From NCBI RefSeq assembly GCF_900660655.1, contig NZ_LR215035.1:62001-126000 (forward strand): a stretch of DNA of 64,000 bases, written 5' to 3'. Position 1 is the first letter of the stretch; the number at the start of each line of letters is the position of its first letter. Both the position numbers and the translations under genes were made by a program. Source of the DNA: Mycoplasmopsis anatis. Its GTDB lineage: Bacteria > Bacillota_I > Bacilli_A > Mycoplasmatales > Metamycoplasmataceae. The notes below the pieces were generated by a model that was not told where the DNA came from, did not search any database, and saw nothing but the letters and a program-made list of their open reading frames with translations. Positions 44,601-55,956 of the stretch are shown here, one piece after another.

Positions 44601-45291
44601 AGTATTGTTTATTAATTTCAGTTTCAGTATCATTGATATTATTTATTAAATCAGTAATAGTTTCTAAACTGTTAGCACTTAAACTATCAATTAAAGTTTC
44701 CTTAACATTTAAGTTCTTGATAAATTCATCAATGTATCTTTGAGTATCAGAATCATTAGATTCACCTTTAAGAATGTTAAGTTGTTCTTTTAATTCATTT
44801 AACTTAAGTTTATATGCTTCTTTTGATTCAGTTGCTTTTGTTTTAAGAGTTGAAACTTCTTCTTCAAGAGAGATATCTGTTGAATTTTCAGGATTTTCTG
44901 GAGTGATAGTTGGTTCAAAGCGATTATCAGAGCTATTAATTTTATTATTTAACTGATTAATTTTATTTAAGTAGTTATTGGTTGTACTCTTTCAAGCATT
45001 TCTACTTTTATCATATTGTGATTGTAAAACACTTAAACGTTCTCTTAAAATTCCTAATTCTTTGTTTAATTGTTCTTTCTCTTCTTTTAATTGTTGATTT
45101 TGCTTTTCTAAGTCAGAGATTTTGAGTTTAAGAAGAATTATTTCTTTTTCTTTTTCTCTAACTTGTTTAACAGAACTGCAATATTGTGCTGTTAATGCAA
45201 TAAAACCTATCGAAGCAACACCTAGAGCTGCTCCGCCTCCAACAATTAACCATTTTTTCTTATTTTTTTGGTTTTCTGTTTTTAAATTCAT
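41617..45291 (-). CDS. Giant coiled-coil membrane-anchored surface protein
   Basis: A 1224-residue protein that runs unbroken when TGA is read as Trp. The N-terminus has a basic stretch (NQKNKKKW) and one hydrophobic helix (about residues 15-34), then nearly 900 residues of heptad-like coiled coil rich in Leu, Glu, Lys, Asn and Gln. The last 210 residues (after TKKNKKLVIYDF) are not coiled coil. They are beta-rich and include WFDNESLEPIYYEMDPYS and HVIVNSRLETIQF, and probably form a globular head. I infer a long extracellular stalk with a terminal binding domain. No family is recognised. AAAGGA lies about 11 bases before the ATG. Confidence 0.75.
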
Positions 45292-45361
45292 ATTTATATA
45301 TTCCTTTCTAAGATATTATAAACTAAAATGGAAATGTTTTCATATTATTTATAAATAAAAA

Positions 45362-45525
45362 TTAATAACATTTGCGATTTTCTAGATGACAAATTTTATA
45401 CATATCATTACGACGTTTTTGTCTAAATGTCGTAATTCTTCTTATATGTTTAATGTGTTCATTAGCAAAGTTATTAATATTAAAAGCTCTATTAAATGAA
45501 TCAGAAATTAGAGCTTCATACCACA
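45362..45525 (-). other. Possible gene remnant with an inverted repeat
   Basis: A 54-codon open stretch (LWYEALISDSFN..., then HIKHIRRITTFRQKRR, ending NRKCY) has no start codon and is more basic than its neighbours. It may be the tail of a lost gene. Inside it ATTACGAC (45407-45414) and GTCGTAAT (45429-45436) form an 8-bp inverted repeat. Confidence 0.25.
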
Positions 45526-45534
45526 GTTAGTCTT

Positions 45535-46395
45535 TTATTTCCTTTTATTAATTTCGGTTTTAAATAATTTTATAAATTCTTTTTCATATTTATTTTTTGT
45601 CAAATTATCTAATTGAATTAACTCATTTAAGCAATTCTTAATTATTTTTATTGATTCAGTTGGACTAGACATATTTTTAACACCATTAACAATTTTAACT
45701 ATGTTGCTTCAATTTTCTTCGCTGAATTTATATCCATTTGCAAGTTTATAAACATTCTCAAGATTTCAATTTATTAATTCTTTCCTTGGTAAGTTATTTA
45801 AGTCAATAACTTGATCGATGTATGGGATATAATGACTTTCAAATGTTGAAGTATCATATGAACTGAAAATTAATAAAATGTTTTTCCCTAATGAATTTAA
45901 CTCATTTTTTAAATAATTCATAATTTCTTTATCATAGATATTGATCTTATTAAAATTTTCTAGTAAAACTATTATTGGCTTATCAGCATTAGCTATTTTA
46001 ATTTCATCAATTAATTTTTTGATGTTTTTAATTGAAGATTTATCATTATCGCTAAAAATAGATTTTAAATTAACACCATAAAACTCATAAGATTTAGTTA
46101 AATTAGCGTTCAGAATATAAATAAACTCGCTAAAAATATACATATCTTTAGAAATAATTAAATACTTATTTTTATGTTTATTTTTAACATTTAATCTTAT
46201 ACTTGAAATTGAATTATTAATAGTTTCTGAAACAGATTTTCATCTAAATTTGTCTTGAAAGATAATCAATTTTTCTAAAAAGTTTTTTCCATTTATTTCA
46301 TAAGTTTTAAATGCTGATGGTTGCCGAGAATTGGTTAATAAGTACTTTGATATTTGAAATGATAAAAAGTCAATTTCCTTTTTATATTTAGTCAT
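45535..46395 (-). CDS. Hypothetical protein with an ATPase-like segment
   Basis: A 286-residue soluble protein. The middle, KPIIVLLENFNKINIYDKEIMNYLKNEL then NILLIFSSYDTSTFE, looks like a Walker B strand with the following sensor strand of an AAA+ ATPase. However, I see no Walker A loop, so it may be a degenerate or non-catalytic member. Two TGA codons encode Trp. It lies 54 bases downstream of the transposase-like gene, behind a terminator. The family is unknown to me. Confidence 0.55.
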
Positions 46396-46409
46396 ATATT
46401 TCCTTTTTT

Positions 46410-46442
46410 ACATAAAAAATAACTGTATATGCATACAGTTAT
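46410..46442 (-). terminator. Terminator after the ICE-type transposase-like gene
   Basis: AACTGTA and TACAGTT pair around TGCATA and are followed on the minus strand by ATTTTTTATG. Confidence 0.65.
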
Positions 46443-46449
46443 AAACTTA

Positions 46450-47720
46450 TTATCTTAATTTTAGAATTTTCTTTATTTTATCTTCATCATAAAGTTTATA
46501 AAAGTTATTTTCATTGCACTTAAATTTCAACTTAAACTTTATATTATTTAAACTTGGACAACCTTTATTATTAAAGCAATCTGTTTTAAATTTTGAAATT
46601 ATTGACTCAGCTTTTGCAGTTCTATTTTCAAAATGCGATTTTAATGTTGGTGTTTTAACTAAAAAGTTGTATGCCTTAATCAAGTCATAAAATAAAATTT
46701 CTGATTTTAATTCTTTAATTTTATTCAATAACTCAGAAATAATTTTTAATAAGATATTATAATCTTGAACTTCTAAAGCATTAATAATTTGCCTAAAAAT
46801 TTCCTTAAAATTAATGTATTGACCTAAGTAGGTTCAACGTTTATAATTCTTAGAACTTTTTCAACGCCGATCATAGTTAAAAATGTTTAGAAAGTATTTT
46901 TTTAAGTGATATCAGTCATAAATCAGTGTGAAATTATTATTTACACACATATTTTTGAAAATTCTTGCACCATCGCAAAATAAGTAGATTTTGGAATTAT
47001 TTTTATCATAGTTAAAATGTTCTTCCAAAATATTTTCGATTAATTTATGTGTTTGTTTGGAGTTAATATTGAAATCATTAACTCTTGTTGCAACTGCTAC
47101 AGTTAGTTGTTTTTTAATACCTTTCTGTTCGATATTAATAACTCTAAAGCGCATTTTACTTGTCTTACCATTTTTTCTTATTGTCTTAAAAGTATCATCA
47201 ATATTGATAAAATAAACGCAAGGAGTAAATAAAACATTTAATGGTGCTGTTTCAACTTTTATTCAATTGGTGACTTCGAAGAATTCAGAATGTTTTTTTA
47301 AATAGTAATCAATCATGCGATAATCAATTTTAGGAATAACTGTTAATTTGTGCAATGCAGTTGTGTTAAGAACATATCTAAGCTCAACATATAGTTTTAA
47401 TAAAGAAATATCAATATTACATTTATATAGATATTCAAAATTTTCAACTTTATATGTAAAAACTTTATTTGTATTTTTATCTTTATAACGATATATGTCT
47501 AAACTTGCATAACCATCAATCAATAATATTTTTTTAGATTTTTTATCGTGAAAGATGATTCCTTTTTGTTTTCTAAGATCTTTATCATCATAAAATTCTT
47601 TTGATAATAAGTTTAATTTTTCTATTTTTTCTTTAGATAGAAATTTTGTGGAATTATTCATTCGCAGATTCAAAGATTTTTTGAGATTTCACTATTACCC
47701 AGAACTGGAACTATTTCCAT
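46450..47720 (-). CDS. UPF0236/ISLre2-type transposase-like protein (mycoplasma ICE family), 5' frameshift
   Basis: The main frame encodes about 407 residues. Motifs of the UPF0236/ISLre2 superfamily are visible: FINIDDTFKTIRK (first Asp), KIYLFCDGARIFKNM (second Asp), LIYDWYHLKKYF (His region) and FENRTAKAESIISKF (Glu region). Proteins of this sort accompany mycoplasma integrative conjugative elements; I recall the Mbov_0401 family by name. The main frame has only TTG 47673 or an internal ATG as a start. ATG 47720 begins MEIVPVLGNSEISK in another frame; one extra A in the A6 tract (47677-47682) would join it to the main frame. A paralogue lies at 49072. Confidence 0.65.
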
Positions 47721-47964
47721 AATTAATTTTAATGCAAATTTACAAAATCAGAAATAAATAATTTAAATTTTTAATTTGTACAAAAAATATTATGTCTTTA
47801 GTTATTTTCATTTAATTAAACATTCTTGAGCTAGTACTTGTGAATACACGAAATAAAATTAATTATCTATTTTGATTTATTTTTAATTATGGTATTTTTT
47901 TATTTTTAAAAATTTCTTTTAAATACTTATATTTAATAAATTAGAATATAAATATTATTTAAAA

Positions 47965-48142
47965 TAACAATATATCTATTATTTAATAATAATGTTATTT
48001 TTAATAATATCTTTAAATACATTAATAATATATGTATTATTTAATAATATTATTACTATTTATCAATATAGATTTATTACTAAATAATATATGTATTATT
48101 TAATAATAATGTTATTATTTATCAATATAATTGATATTACTA
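47965..48142. repeat. Degenerate tandem repeats, about 59-bp period
   Basis: The block starting AATAATATATGTATTATT recurs at 48024 and 48083 with matching downstream parts (TTTATCAATATA then TATTACTA). A weaker unit precedes it at about 47966, and traces continue to 48260. Confidence 0.6.
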
Positions 48143-48180
48143 AATATAAGATTATGATTGAATAATAGATGTATATTTAA

Positions 48181-48219
48181 AACTGATATATTTACTTTTT
48201 GATAGTAAATATATCAGTT
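48181..48219. other. Perfect 16-bp hairpin in the AT-rich intergenic region
   Basis: AACTGATATATTTACT (48181-48196) and AGTAAATATATCAGTT (48204-48219) are exact complements around a 7-base loop. No T tract follows on either side, so it is not a typical terminator. Possible roles are an operator, a conjugation origin or a recombination site. Confidence 0.6.
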
Positions 48220-48368
48220 CATAATAAATATATTATTTAACAATATTGTTATTATTCATCAATATTACTGAAAATAATAATTAGATATTTTTAAACAATA
48301 CTAATATCTTTACACGTAGAAAAATATAAAAAATAATTCTTTTTAACAATTTTTGTTGTATCATTATT

Positions 48369-48746
48369 ATGGAAATATTTCCAGTATATATACATTTAAA
48401 GGAGAATATGAATAAATTCGCTAAAATTGCTAAATATTACTATAAAAATTATAAATATCCAATTTCACTTTTTGAAATTCTAAAAAAATTAAGAATGAAG
48501 ATAGCTCTAGCAAAAAATGAGACGATAGATTTTATACTTAAAAATTTAGTGTGAACTGAGATCACTGATTTTAATGATAATTTCAGTGTTCGAAATGATA
48601 TTAATTACATAGACGAAATAGATACAACTCCTTTAATTGATGAGCTATCCTATTCTCTAAAAGTAGGAGCAATTATGTTAGAAGATGTAAAATATTTATA
48701 TGCTCAATATTTAGAGAGAGTTTTTGACGTCAAATATAAACTATAG
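48369..48746 (+). CDS. Small hypothetical protein divergent from the transposase-like gene
   Basis: A 125-residue soluble, helical protein from ATG 48369 to TAG 48744-48746, with one TGA Trp. ATG 48369 overlaps the inverted repeat and has no ribosome binding site. ATG 48408 follows AAAGGAG closely and is an alternative start. Genes paired with ICE transposase-like proteins in mycoplasmas are often of this size, but I cannot assign a family. Confidence 0.6.
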
Positions 48747-48848
48747 TTTTCAAGTAGTCTAAACTTAATTCCTCAAGCTTAGTTATGTTTTCACATGTAA
48801 AATTGGAGTTAGATTACTAAAAAAGATAGAAGAGAAGTCTTTATCATT

Positions 48849-48874
48849 CCACTCAGTATTCTGAGTGGTTTTTA
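48849..48874 (+). terminator. Terminator upstream of tRNA-His
   Basis: CCACTCAG and CTGAGTGG form an 8-bp stem with a TATT loop, followed by five T's. It ends the transcript of the small gene about 100 bases upstream. Confidence 0.75.
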
Positions 48875-48925
48875 TTATTCGGAATCTTAAACAAAAAAGC
48901 AACCTTTAGAGTTGCTCTTATGAAA

Positions 48926-49001
48926 TGGGGTGAACGACGGGATTCGAACCCGCGAATGACAGGACCACAACCTGCTGTGTTAGCCACTTCACCACGTTCA
49001 C
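48926..49001 (-). tRNA. trnH: tRNA-His (GTG)
   Basis: The acceptor stem GTGAACG/CGTTCAC closes, the anticodon loop TTGTGGT gives anticodon GTG, the T-arm reads GGGTTCGAATCCC, and the 3' end is C73 plus an encoded CCA. The flanking ICE-type genes make it a possible attachment site, though no repeated tRNA end is visible. Confidence 0.93.
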
Positions 49002-49071
49002 TATGTAAATTTTACAAATTAATTATAATGCGTAATTTCATTTATAAAAGCTTTTCTATTAAAATTTAGTT

Positions 49072-50196
49072 ATGAATAAAATAACTGAGTTAAATAAAGC
49101 GATTGTTAAAAGCTTAAATAAAATCCAAAAAAATTTTTATTCCAATAAAACTAAGAGAAAACAACTTAATTATTGATTCCACCACAAGAAAATTAAGTCA
49201 ATAATTAATTCTTCAGGTGAAAAACTGTATTTAGAAATTTATTTTTATTATGATAAAGTAAATAAAAAACTTGTTAAGTTCTTACCAGAACAAATTAAAG
49301 ATTATAAATATCTTTATACAACCAAAACACACTTTACAAATGAATTAATAAACTTATTATTAAAATGTAATAAAGAGTCTGCAAAAAATATTATTGAGCA
49401 TTTTAAAATTAAAATGAGTGTTAAGAATTTAAATTACTATCTTAACCTATCAAATTTACAAACACTAAAAGATGAAATATCAAAAGTTAATGATGTTGAA
49501 ACAGTTCAAATAGACATTGATGATTTTTATAAATATACTTACAATTCAAAAAATAATAAAATAAAACTTACTTTAGTTAAGATAAATTTAATAAACAAAC
49601 ATAATAAACTGCTTAAGTCGCAAACGTTTATTGTATGTGATAAAAATATTAACTATATTTTGAAAATGCTTTTAAAACTGTATAAAACCTGAATTTCTAA
49701 CAGAAGATGTAAGGTTGTTGTCTATTCTGACGGTGCTAGCAGTTTTAGAAACTTAGCAAAGAAATTAAATGCAATTTGAGTTTATGATGCCTTTCACTAT
49801 AGTAAAAATCTTTTTCAACTTATCGGTTATCGAACAAAATGAAAGAATAGTCTTAACTATAAAATTTTCCATAATACAAAATATTCAAACATTTTTTATA
49901 AATTAAAAGACTATGTTAAATTAAATGATAATACTTCAATTATTAATTTACTTACCGAAATATCACATGATGAAAATATAGAACTTAACAAAAGAATTGA
50001 AATAATTAAGTTCATAAAAATTAATAGGAATGTTAAGTATTTTTATTATCAAAATCGTACTGGTCAATCTGAAGCTAATATTTCTGTTATCAAAAGAAAA
50101 CTTACAACTGAAACTAACAGAATTAGTATTGATGAAATAAAAATGAGAATTTTTAATTGAAATAAACAAGGTAAAGTAAATGTAAGTTTTGTTTAA
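49072..50196 (+). CDS. UPF0236/ISLre2-type transposase-like protein, intact paralogue
   Basis: A 374-residue protein in one frame with several TGA Trp codons. The same superfamily pattern as at 46450 is visible: VQIDIDDFYKYTY, CKVVVYSDGASSFRNLA, WVYDAFHYSKNLF and a C-terminal YQNRTGQSEANISVIKRKL with the third acidic residue. It is diverged from the gene at 46450 but has the same layout. Such proteins travel with mycoplasma ICEs. There is no clear inverted repeat around it, so it is not a simple IS. Confidence 0.65.
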
Positions 50197-50353
50197 TAAT
50201 CTTTTTTGTTTTTAATAAAAATAAGGATTTTGAGTCCTTAGATTTTTGATTTTAATTTTTTGGGTTAATGTTATATAATTTGATTAGTAATAAATCGTTT
50301 TATTAAATGTATTTATTTTTCCACACATTTTTTACCAGACCCTAAATTATTAG

Positions 50354-50998
50354 TATTTGATAATACACATAACCCAGAGAGAGAGAGAGAGAGACGTTGC
50401 GAGGCAACTAAGTAAAGAATATCTTTCTATACTTGAAGAAGCAGAAAAAGTTGAGTGAAAAACTATTGGAGAAGTTTGTGATATAAAAAGAGGAACGAAA
50501 ATAACTAAAAAAATTATGGATGAAAATAAAGGTGAATATCCCGTTTACTCATCTCAAACAACCAATAATGGGGAAATAGGCAAACTTAATTATTATATGT
50601 TTGATGGTGAATATGTTACATGAACAACGGATGGCTATTATGCAGGTACTTTTTATTATAGAAATGAAAAATTTTCTGCTACAACACACTGTGGTGTTTT
50701 AAGTGTTAAGCGTGGGCAAAAATTATTGCCAAAATTTTTATATTATTATCTTACTTACGATTCTGTTAACTTAAAGAACTCAATAGTTGGTACAATACCT
50801 CTTTTTACATCTGAAATGGTTTCATCAATTAAAATCCCAATTCCTTCCATAGATACACAAAACAAAATCGTAAAAATACTTGATAGATTTTCAGAGTTGA
50901 CAGAAGGAACTAAAAACTCTTTACCTAAAGAAATTAAACTTAGAAAACAACAATATGAATACTATAAAAATAAATTATTAGATTTCCCTAAACAATAA
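50354..50998 (+). pseudogene. hsdS: Type I restriction specificity subunit, 3' half (HsdS remnant)
   Basis: The open part encodes about 214 residues that match one target recognition domain plus the conserved C-terminal helix: WKTIGEVCDIKRGTKITKK, GEYPVYSSQTTNNGEIG, TTDGYYAGTFYYRNEKFSATTHCGVL, and IPIPSIDTQNKIVKILDRFSEL with LRKQQYEYYKNKLLDF. The first recognition domain is missing, and the frame closes upstream at TAG 50351. Only TTG 50357 could start it in frame. An AG microsatellite lies in the central region, where its length decides the frame. hsdR follows after 13 bases behind GGAGG. No hsdM is present. Confidence 0.8.
50376..50394 (+). repeat. AG dinucleotide microsatellite within the hsdS remnant
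   Basis: Nine AG units plus A. Each gained or lost unit shifts the hsdS frame, as in phase-variable specificity genes. Confidence 0.85.
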
Positions 50999-51011
50999 TA
51001 ACGGAGGATTT

Positions 51012-54000
51012 ATGTCTAATCCTATTGATAATAAAGTTAAAAAACTAGCTACAATCGCAGAGTTAAATACTGGGATTATTTTAGCACAGTATAAACCCGT
51101 TGGTAATGAGAGTCAAAGTTACCAAAGTGAGGAAGCACTTGAAAACTATTTAATTAAAGCACTCAAGAGCCAAGGTTATCAATACTTAGAAAATCTTAAG
51201 GAACCAGAGCAACTTCTTGACAACCTCAAACTTCAAATTGAGAAATTAAACAAAGTAGAATTTAACTCAAACGAATGAAAAAGATTTAGTGAGGAAGTTT
51301 TTACAAATCCTAAGCATACACTAATTGACAAAACTAGACAAATTCAAGAAGATCACATTGTAACCTTTACTTTTGATGATGAAAGAAAAGTTAATATTAA
51401 ATTAATTGATAAAAATAACTTAGCAAACAACACCTTACAAGTTATCAATCAATTTAAACAGTATGGTATACATCTTAATATATACGATGTCACAATATTA
51501 GTTAATGGTTTACCACTTGTTCATATTGAATTAAAATCAAGAGGAAGACCTATTTCAGAAGCTTTCTATCAAATAAATAGATATAGTAAAGAAAGTTTTA
51601 ATTCAACAAACTCATTGTATAAATATGTACAAATTTTTGTTATATCAAATGGAACTATCACAAAGTACTTTTCTAACAACTATAGCGATGGTAGAAACAG
51701 TATGGATTTTGCTTGTGAATGAGCAGATTCAAAAAATAGTGTTATTCCTGATTTAGTCGATTTCACAAGAACATTCTTTGAGAAAAAAGTTTTACTTGAA
51801 ATTATTACTAAATATTGCATTTTTACTTCCCAAAATAAGTTATTAGTAATGCGACCATACCAAATTGCAGCAACTGAACGAATATTATGAAAAATAAAAT
51901 CAAGTTTTGAAAATAAGAGATATGGTAGTGTTGAAGGTGGTGGATTTATTTGGCATACCACTGGTTCAGGTAAAACCTTAACTTCATTTAAAACAGCTAA
52001 TTTAGCTAGAAATTTAGATTTTATTGATAAAGTATTTTTTGTTGTAGACAGAAAAGATCTAGATTATCAAACTGTAAATGAATATAAAAAATTTGATAAG
52101 GATAGTGTTGAATCTATTCGTGATACAGTTGCACTTAAAAAATCTATTGAATCAACAGATAAGAAAATTATTGTTACTACAATTCAAAAACTCAATCATT
52201 TTATTAATAAAAATTCCAATCACCCAATTTTTAACAAACATTGTGTATTGATTTATGATGAATGTCACCGTTCACAATTTGGTGAGATACAAAAAACTAT
52301 TACCAAGAAATTTAAAAAGTATTACCAATTTGGTTTTACAGGTACACCAATATTCCCTGAAAACGCTTTAGGTAATGAAATAACTAGTACTGTTTTTGGT
52401 CAATTATTACATTCATACGTAATTACTGATGCGATTCGAGATGGTAAAGTATTAAAATTTAAGGTAGATTATTGTAATGTTTCAACCACATATAAAGATA
52501 GTGAAACTGAAAAAAATGAAGAAAAGTTAAAATTACTCGAAAAAGAAGTTTTAGGTAATTTAGAAAGAATTACTAAGATTAGTGAACACATTCTAAAAGT
52601 TTATAATGAAAAAACTCACCGTGGAGTTACTTACACATATAAAAACAGGAAGCTAACTGGATTCAATGCTATGTTAGCGGTTGAAAACATTGAAACAGCT
52701 AAGAAATATTATGCTATATTGAACAATTTACAAAAAAATAAATCACCGAATGAAAAACTTAGAATAGCAACGATCTTTAGTTTTTCATCAAATGAGAAAC
52801 AAGATGCTATTGGTGAGTTATCTGACGAGGAGTTAGATGAACCAACAAAATTTCTAGATAATTCTTCTAGAGAATTTTTAGAAAAAGTTATTAGTGACTA
52901 TAATGTAATGTTCTCTAATGAAAAACTAAACTTCTCTACTGATTCTAAAGGTTTTCAAAATTATTATTCTGATCTCTCTAAAAGAGTTAGAAATAAAGAA
53001 ATTGATTTATTAATTGTTGTTGGTATGTTTTTAACAGGTTTTGATGCTCCAAGTTTAAATACGCTTTTTGTTGATAAAAACTTAAGATATCATGGATTAA
53101 TTCAAGCTTTTTCAAGAACTAATCGTATATTTAATGAAGTTAAAAGTTTTGGTAACATTGTTTGTTTTAGAGATCTTCAAAAAGCTACTGAAGATGCTGT
53201 TATGACCTTTGGAGATAAAAATAGCCTTAATGTTATGCTTGAAAAAAGTTATGAGCAATATATGAAAGGTTTCAAAGATGAACTTACCAGTAAAAATGTA
53301 GTTGGTTATGAAGAGGTGTGCAACAAACTTAAAACACAATTTTCTGAACCTACTAAAATTGAGTCTGAAAAAGAAAAAATTGAATTCGTTAAAACATTTG
53401 GTGAATTTTTAAGATTAGAGAATATTCTAAGAAACTTCGATGACTTTCATAATAGTGAAGCGATTATTTCTGAACGTGAAAAGCAAGATTTTAAAAGTGT
53501 TTACCTTGACATAAGAGAATCTTTTATTAAAGAACGAGACTATAAGCAAAAAGAGAAAATATCTGGTGATATTCCGTATTTAGAGTTTCATCTTGAATTA
53601 TTGAAAACTGATGAAATTAATTTAGATTATATTTTTAATTTAATTATTGAAAAGTCAAAAGATCATGAAGATATTACAACTCTTAAAGAAGAAATTAGAA
53701 GATATATTAAATCAAGTGCTGGTTATAGAGCAAAAGAAGAACTTATAATTGAATTTTTAGATACTCAAAATTTACTATCATTACGTGGAAAGCAAAGTAT
53801 TTTAACCGAGTTTTATGAGTTTGCATCTAAAAAACGTGAACAAAAAATACAGAACCTTATCGTTGAAGAAAATTTGAACAATAAAAATGAGGAAGCATTA
53901 AACTTTATTGTTCAATCAATCGAAAAAGGTCAAGTTTCTCCTAATGGAATTCAACTAAACAACATTTTACCTAAATTATCAAGAATGAATAATGATAAAC

Positions 54001-54065
54001 AAAAGAAAAAAGAAAAGGTAATAGATAGACTAAAGAGATTAATTGATGAATTCTTCGGTTTATAA
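51012..54065 (+). CDS. hsdR: Type I restriction enzyme R subunit
   Basis: The 1017-residue motor and nuclease subunit of a type I restriction system. The N-terminal nuclease region has DVTILVNGLPLVHIELKSRG (the D...ExK active site). The helicase motifs follow: WHTTGSGKTLTSF (Walker A), VLIYDECHRSQFG (DECH), FGFTGTPIF, LIVVGMFLTGFDAPSLNTLFVDK and LIQAFSRTNR. The C-terminal domain that binds HsdM/HsdS is present. The frame is unbroken with TGA as Trp. Without hsdM and a full hsdS nearby it could act only with subunits made elsewhere. Confidence 0.94.
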
Positions 54066-54075
54066 TAATGAATAG

Positions 54076-54105
54076 ATCACAATTAATGAAATTGTGATTT
54101 TATTT
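54076..54105 (+). terminator. Terminator after hsdR
   Basis: ATCACAATT and AATTGTGAT form a 9-bp stem with an AATGA loop, followed by TTTATTTAT, 10 bases after the stop. Confidence 0.75.
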
Positions 54106-54135
54106 ATGCTGCTAAGTGGGAAAGGATTTAAGGAT

Positions 54136-54159
54136 ATAAAAAAAGCAGTATAAACTGCT
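54136..54159 (-). terminator. Terminator after lepA
   Basis: On the minus strand AGCAGT and ACTGCT pair around TTAT and are followed by seven T's, directly after the lepA stop. Confidence 0.7.
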
Positions 54160-55956
54160 CTATTTCTTGTCGATGTTAGTTTTAAGAATTGAAAGGAATG
54201 CCTCTTGCGGAACTTCAACAGAACCAAGAGATTTCATACGTTTTTTTCCTTCTTTTTGTTTTTTAAGAAGTTTTTGACGACGTGTGACGTCACCTCCGTA
54301 TAATTTAGCTGTAACATCTTTTCTATAAGCTTTAATTGTTTCTCTAGCAATAATTTTTCCACCAATTGTTGCTTGAACGGGAATTTCAAAATTTTGTCTT
54401 GGAATAGCCTCTTTTAACTTTTCACATAATTCTCTACCTGAAGCATAAGCGTTATCTTTGTGAGAAATAATTGAGAATGCATCAACTTTATCACCATTAA
54501 GAAGAATATCAACTTTAACTAAATCGCTTTCTCTATAACCGATTCATTCATATTCGAATGAAGCATACCCTTTAGTAGTGCTTTTTAACCTATCAAAAAA
54601 GTCAAAAATAGTTTCAGCTAGTGGCATTTCATAAATAACTTTAGATCTTTTTGAGTCAATATATTCAAGATTTTTATAAATTCCTCTCTTACTTTGACAT
54701 AATTCCATTACATTACCAATATATTCATTAGGAATAAAAATATTTGCTTCAATGTATGGTTCTTCAATAAATTCAATTATAGATTTATCAGGTAAAAGTG
54801 TAGGGTTAGAAATTTTTTCAACTTCACCGTTAGTTAAATGAACGTTATATTCAACTGAAGGACTTGTTGCGATAATACCAACATTATATTCGCGATCAAG
54901 TCTTTCCTGAAGGATTTCCATGTGTAACATTCCTAAGAATCCAACTCTAAAACCAAAACCGAGGGCTTTTGATGTTTCTTGCTCTCAAGTAATTGATGAG
55001 TCAGAAAGTGAAATTTTTTCAAGACTTTCTTTTAGTTCTGAATAATCACGAGTATCGATAGGATAAAATCCAGTGTATACAACTGGTTTCATTTTTTTAT
55101 ATCCGGCCAATGCATGTGAAGTTGGATTATCGACGTGTGTGATTGTATCCCCAACACTAACTTCTTTTGCATCACGAATTGCAGCACTAACTCATCCAAC
55201 TTCACCAGCTTCAAGAAACTCTTTTTTTGTTTCAACTGGATTTTTAATACCAAGTTCAATTACGTGATATTCTTCATTGTTAGACATAAATTTGAATCTA
55301 TCTCCAACACTTAATTTACCTTCGAAAATTCTTACTAACATAACCACACCACGATAAGGGTCGAAAAAACTATCGAAAATTAATGCTTTTAGTGGTTTGG
55401 TATCATCTGCGTCTTTTGGGGATGGAACATATTTAACAATTGCTTCAAGTACATCAGGAACTCCAACTCCTGTTTTAGCAGAAACTAGAACAGCATTTTC
55501 AGCACTAATTCCTATCACTTCTTCAATTTCTCTTTTAACTTCTTCAACGTTTGCAGAAGGTAAATCGATTTTGTTAATAACAGGAATTATTTCAAGATTG
55601 TTCTCAATTGCTAAATAAACATTTGCTAATGTTTGAGCTTCAATACCTTGAGAAGCATCAACAATTAACAATGCTCCCTCACTAGCAGCAAGCGATCTAG
55701 AAACTTCATAGGTAAAGTCAACATGTCCGGGTGTATCGATTAGATGAAAAATATAGTCCTTATACTTTAGTTGGACCGCATTTAATTTAATAGTTATTCC
55801 ACGCTCTTGTTCAAGATCCATTGAATCAAGAAATTGTTCTTTTAAATCTCTTTTTGCAACAGTGTTAGTTAATTCTAAAATTCTATCTGCCAAGGTACTT
55901 TTACCATGGTCAATGTGAGCGATTATTGAAAAATTCTTTATTTTTGATTTATCCAT
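54160..55956 (-). CDS. lepA: Elongation factor 4 (LepA)
   Basis: The 598-residue ribosome-associated GTPase has the GTPase motifs [25 protein letters not shown] and NKIDLP in order in the first 130 residues, then the EF-G-like domains and the LepA-specific C-terminal region rich in Lys/Arg ([16 protein letters not shown]). The length is normal. The start ATG 55956 faces the divergent helicase gene across 166 bases that should hold both promoters. In-frame TGA codons encode Trp. Confidence 0.95.

Larger units (their letters stand above)
47704..48385. repeat. 20-bp inverted repeats over two divergent gene starts
   Basis: ATTATGGAAATATTTCCAGT at 48366-48385 matches the minus strand at 47723-47704 in 19 of 20 bases. 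Each copy includes a start codon (48369 and 47720) followed by a GGAA-N4-TTCC dyad. The 640 bases between are almost pure A/T and hold tandem repeats and a long hairpin but no gene. Confidence 0.65.

Noticed and set aside
47965-48142. Chromosomal replication origin
   Set aside because: AT-rich tandem repeats are present, but there are no DnaA boxes in an ordered array and no dnaA or dnaN gene nearby.
47965-48260. CRISPR array
   Set aside because: The repeats are degenerate, have no unique spacers of equal length, and no cas gene is in the window.
50376-50394. AG repeat as a Shine-Dalgarno sequence for the hsdS remnant
   Set aside because: It is purine-rich, but no start codon follows at a suitable distance in the hsdS frame.
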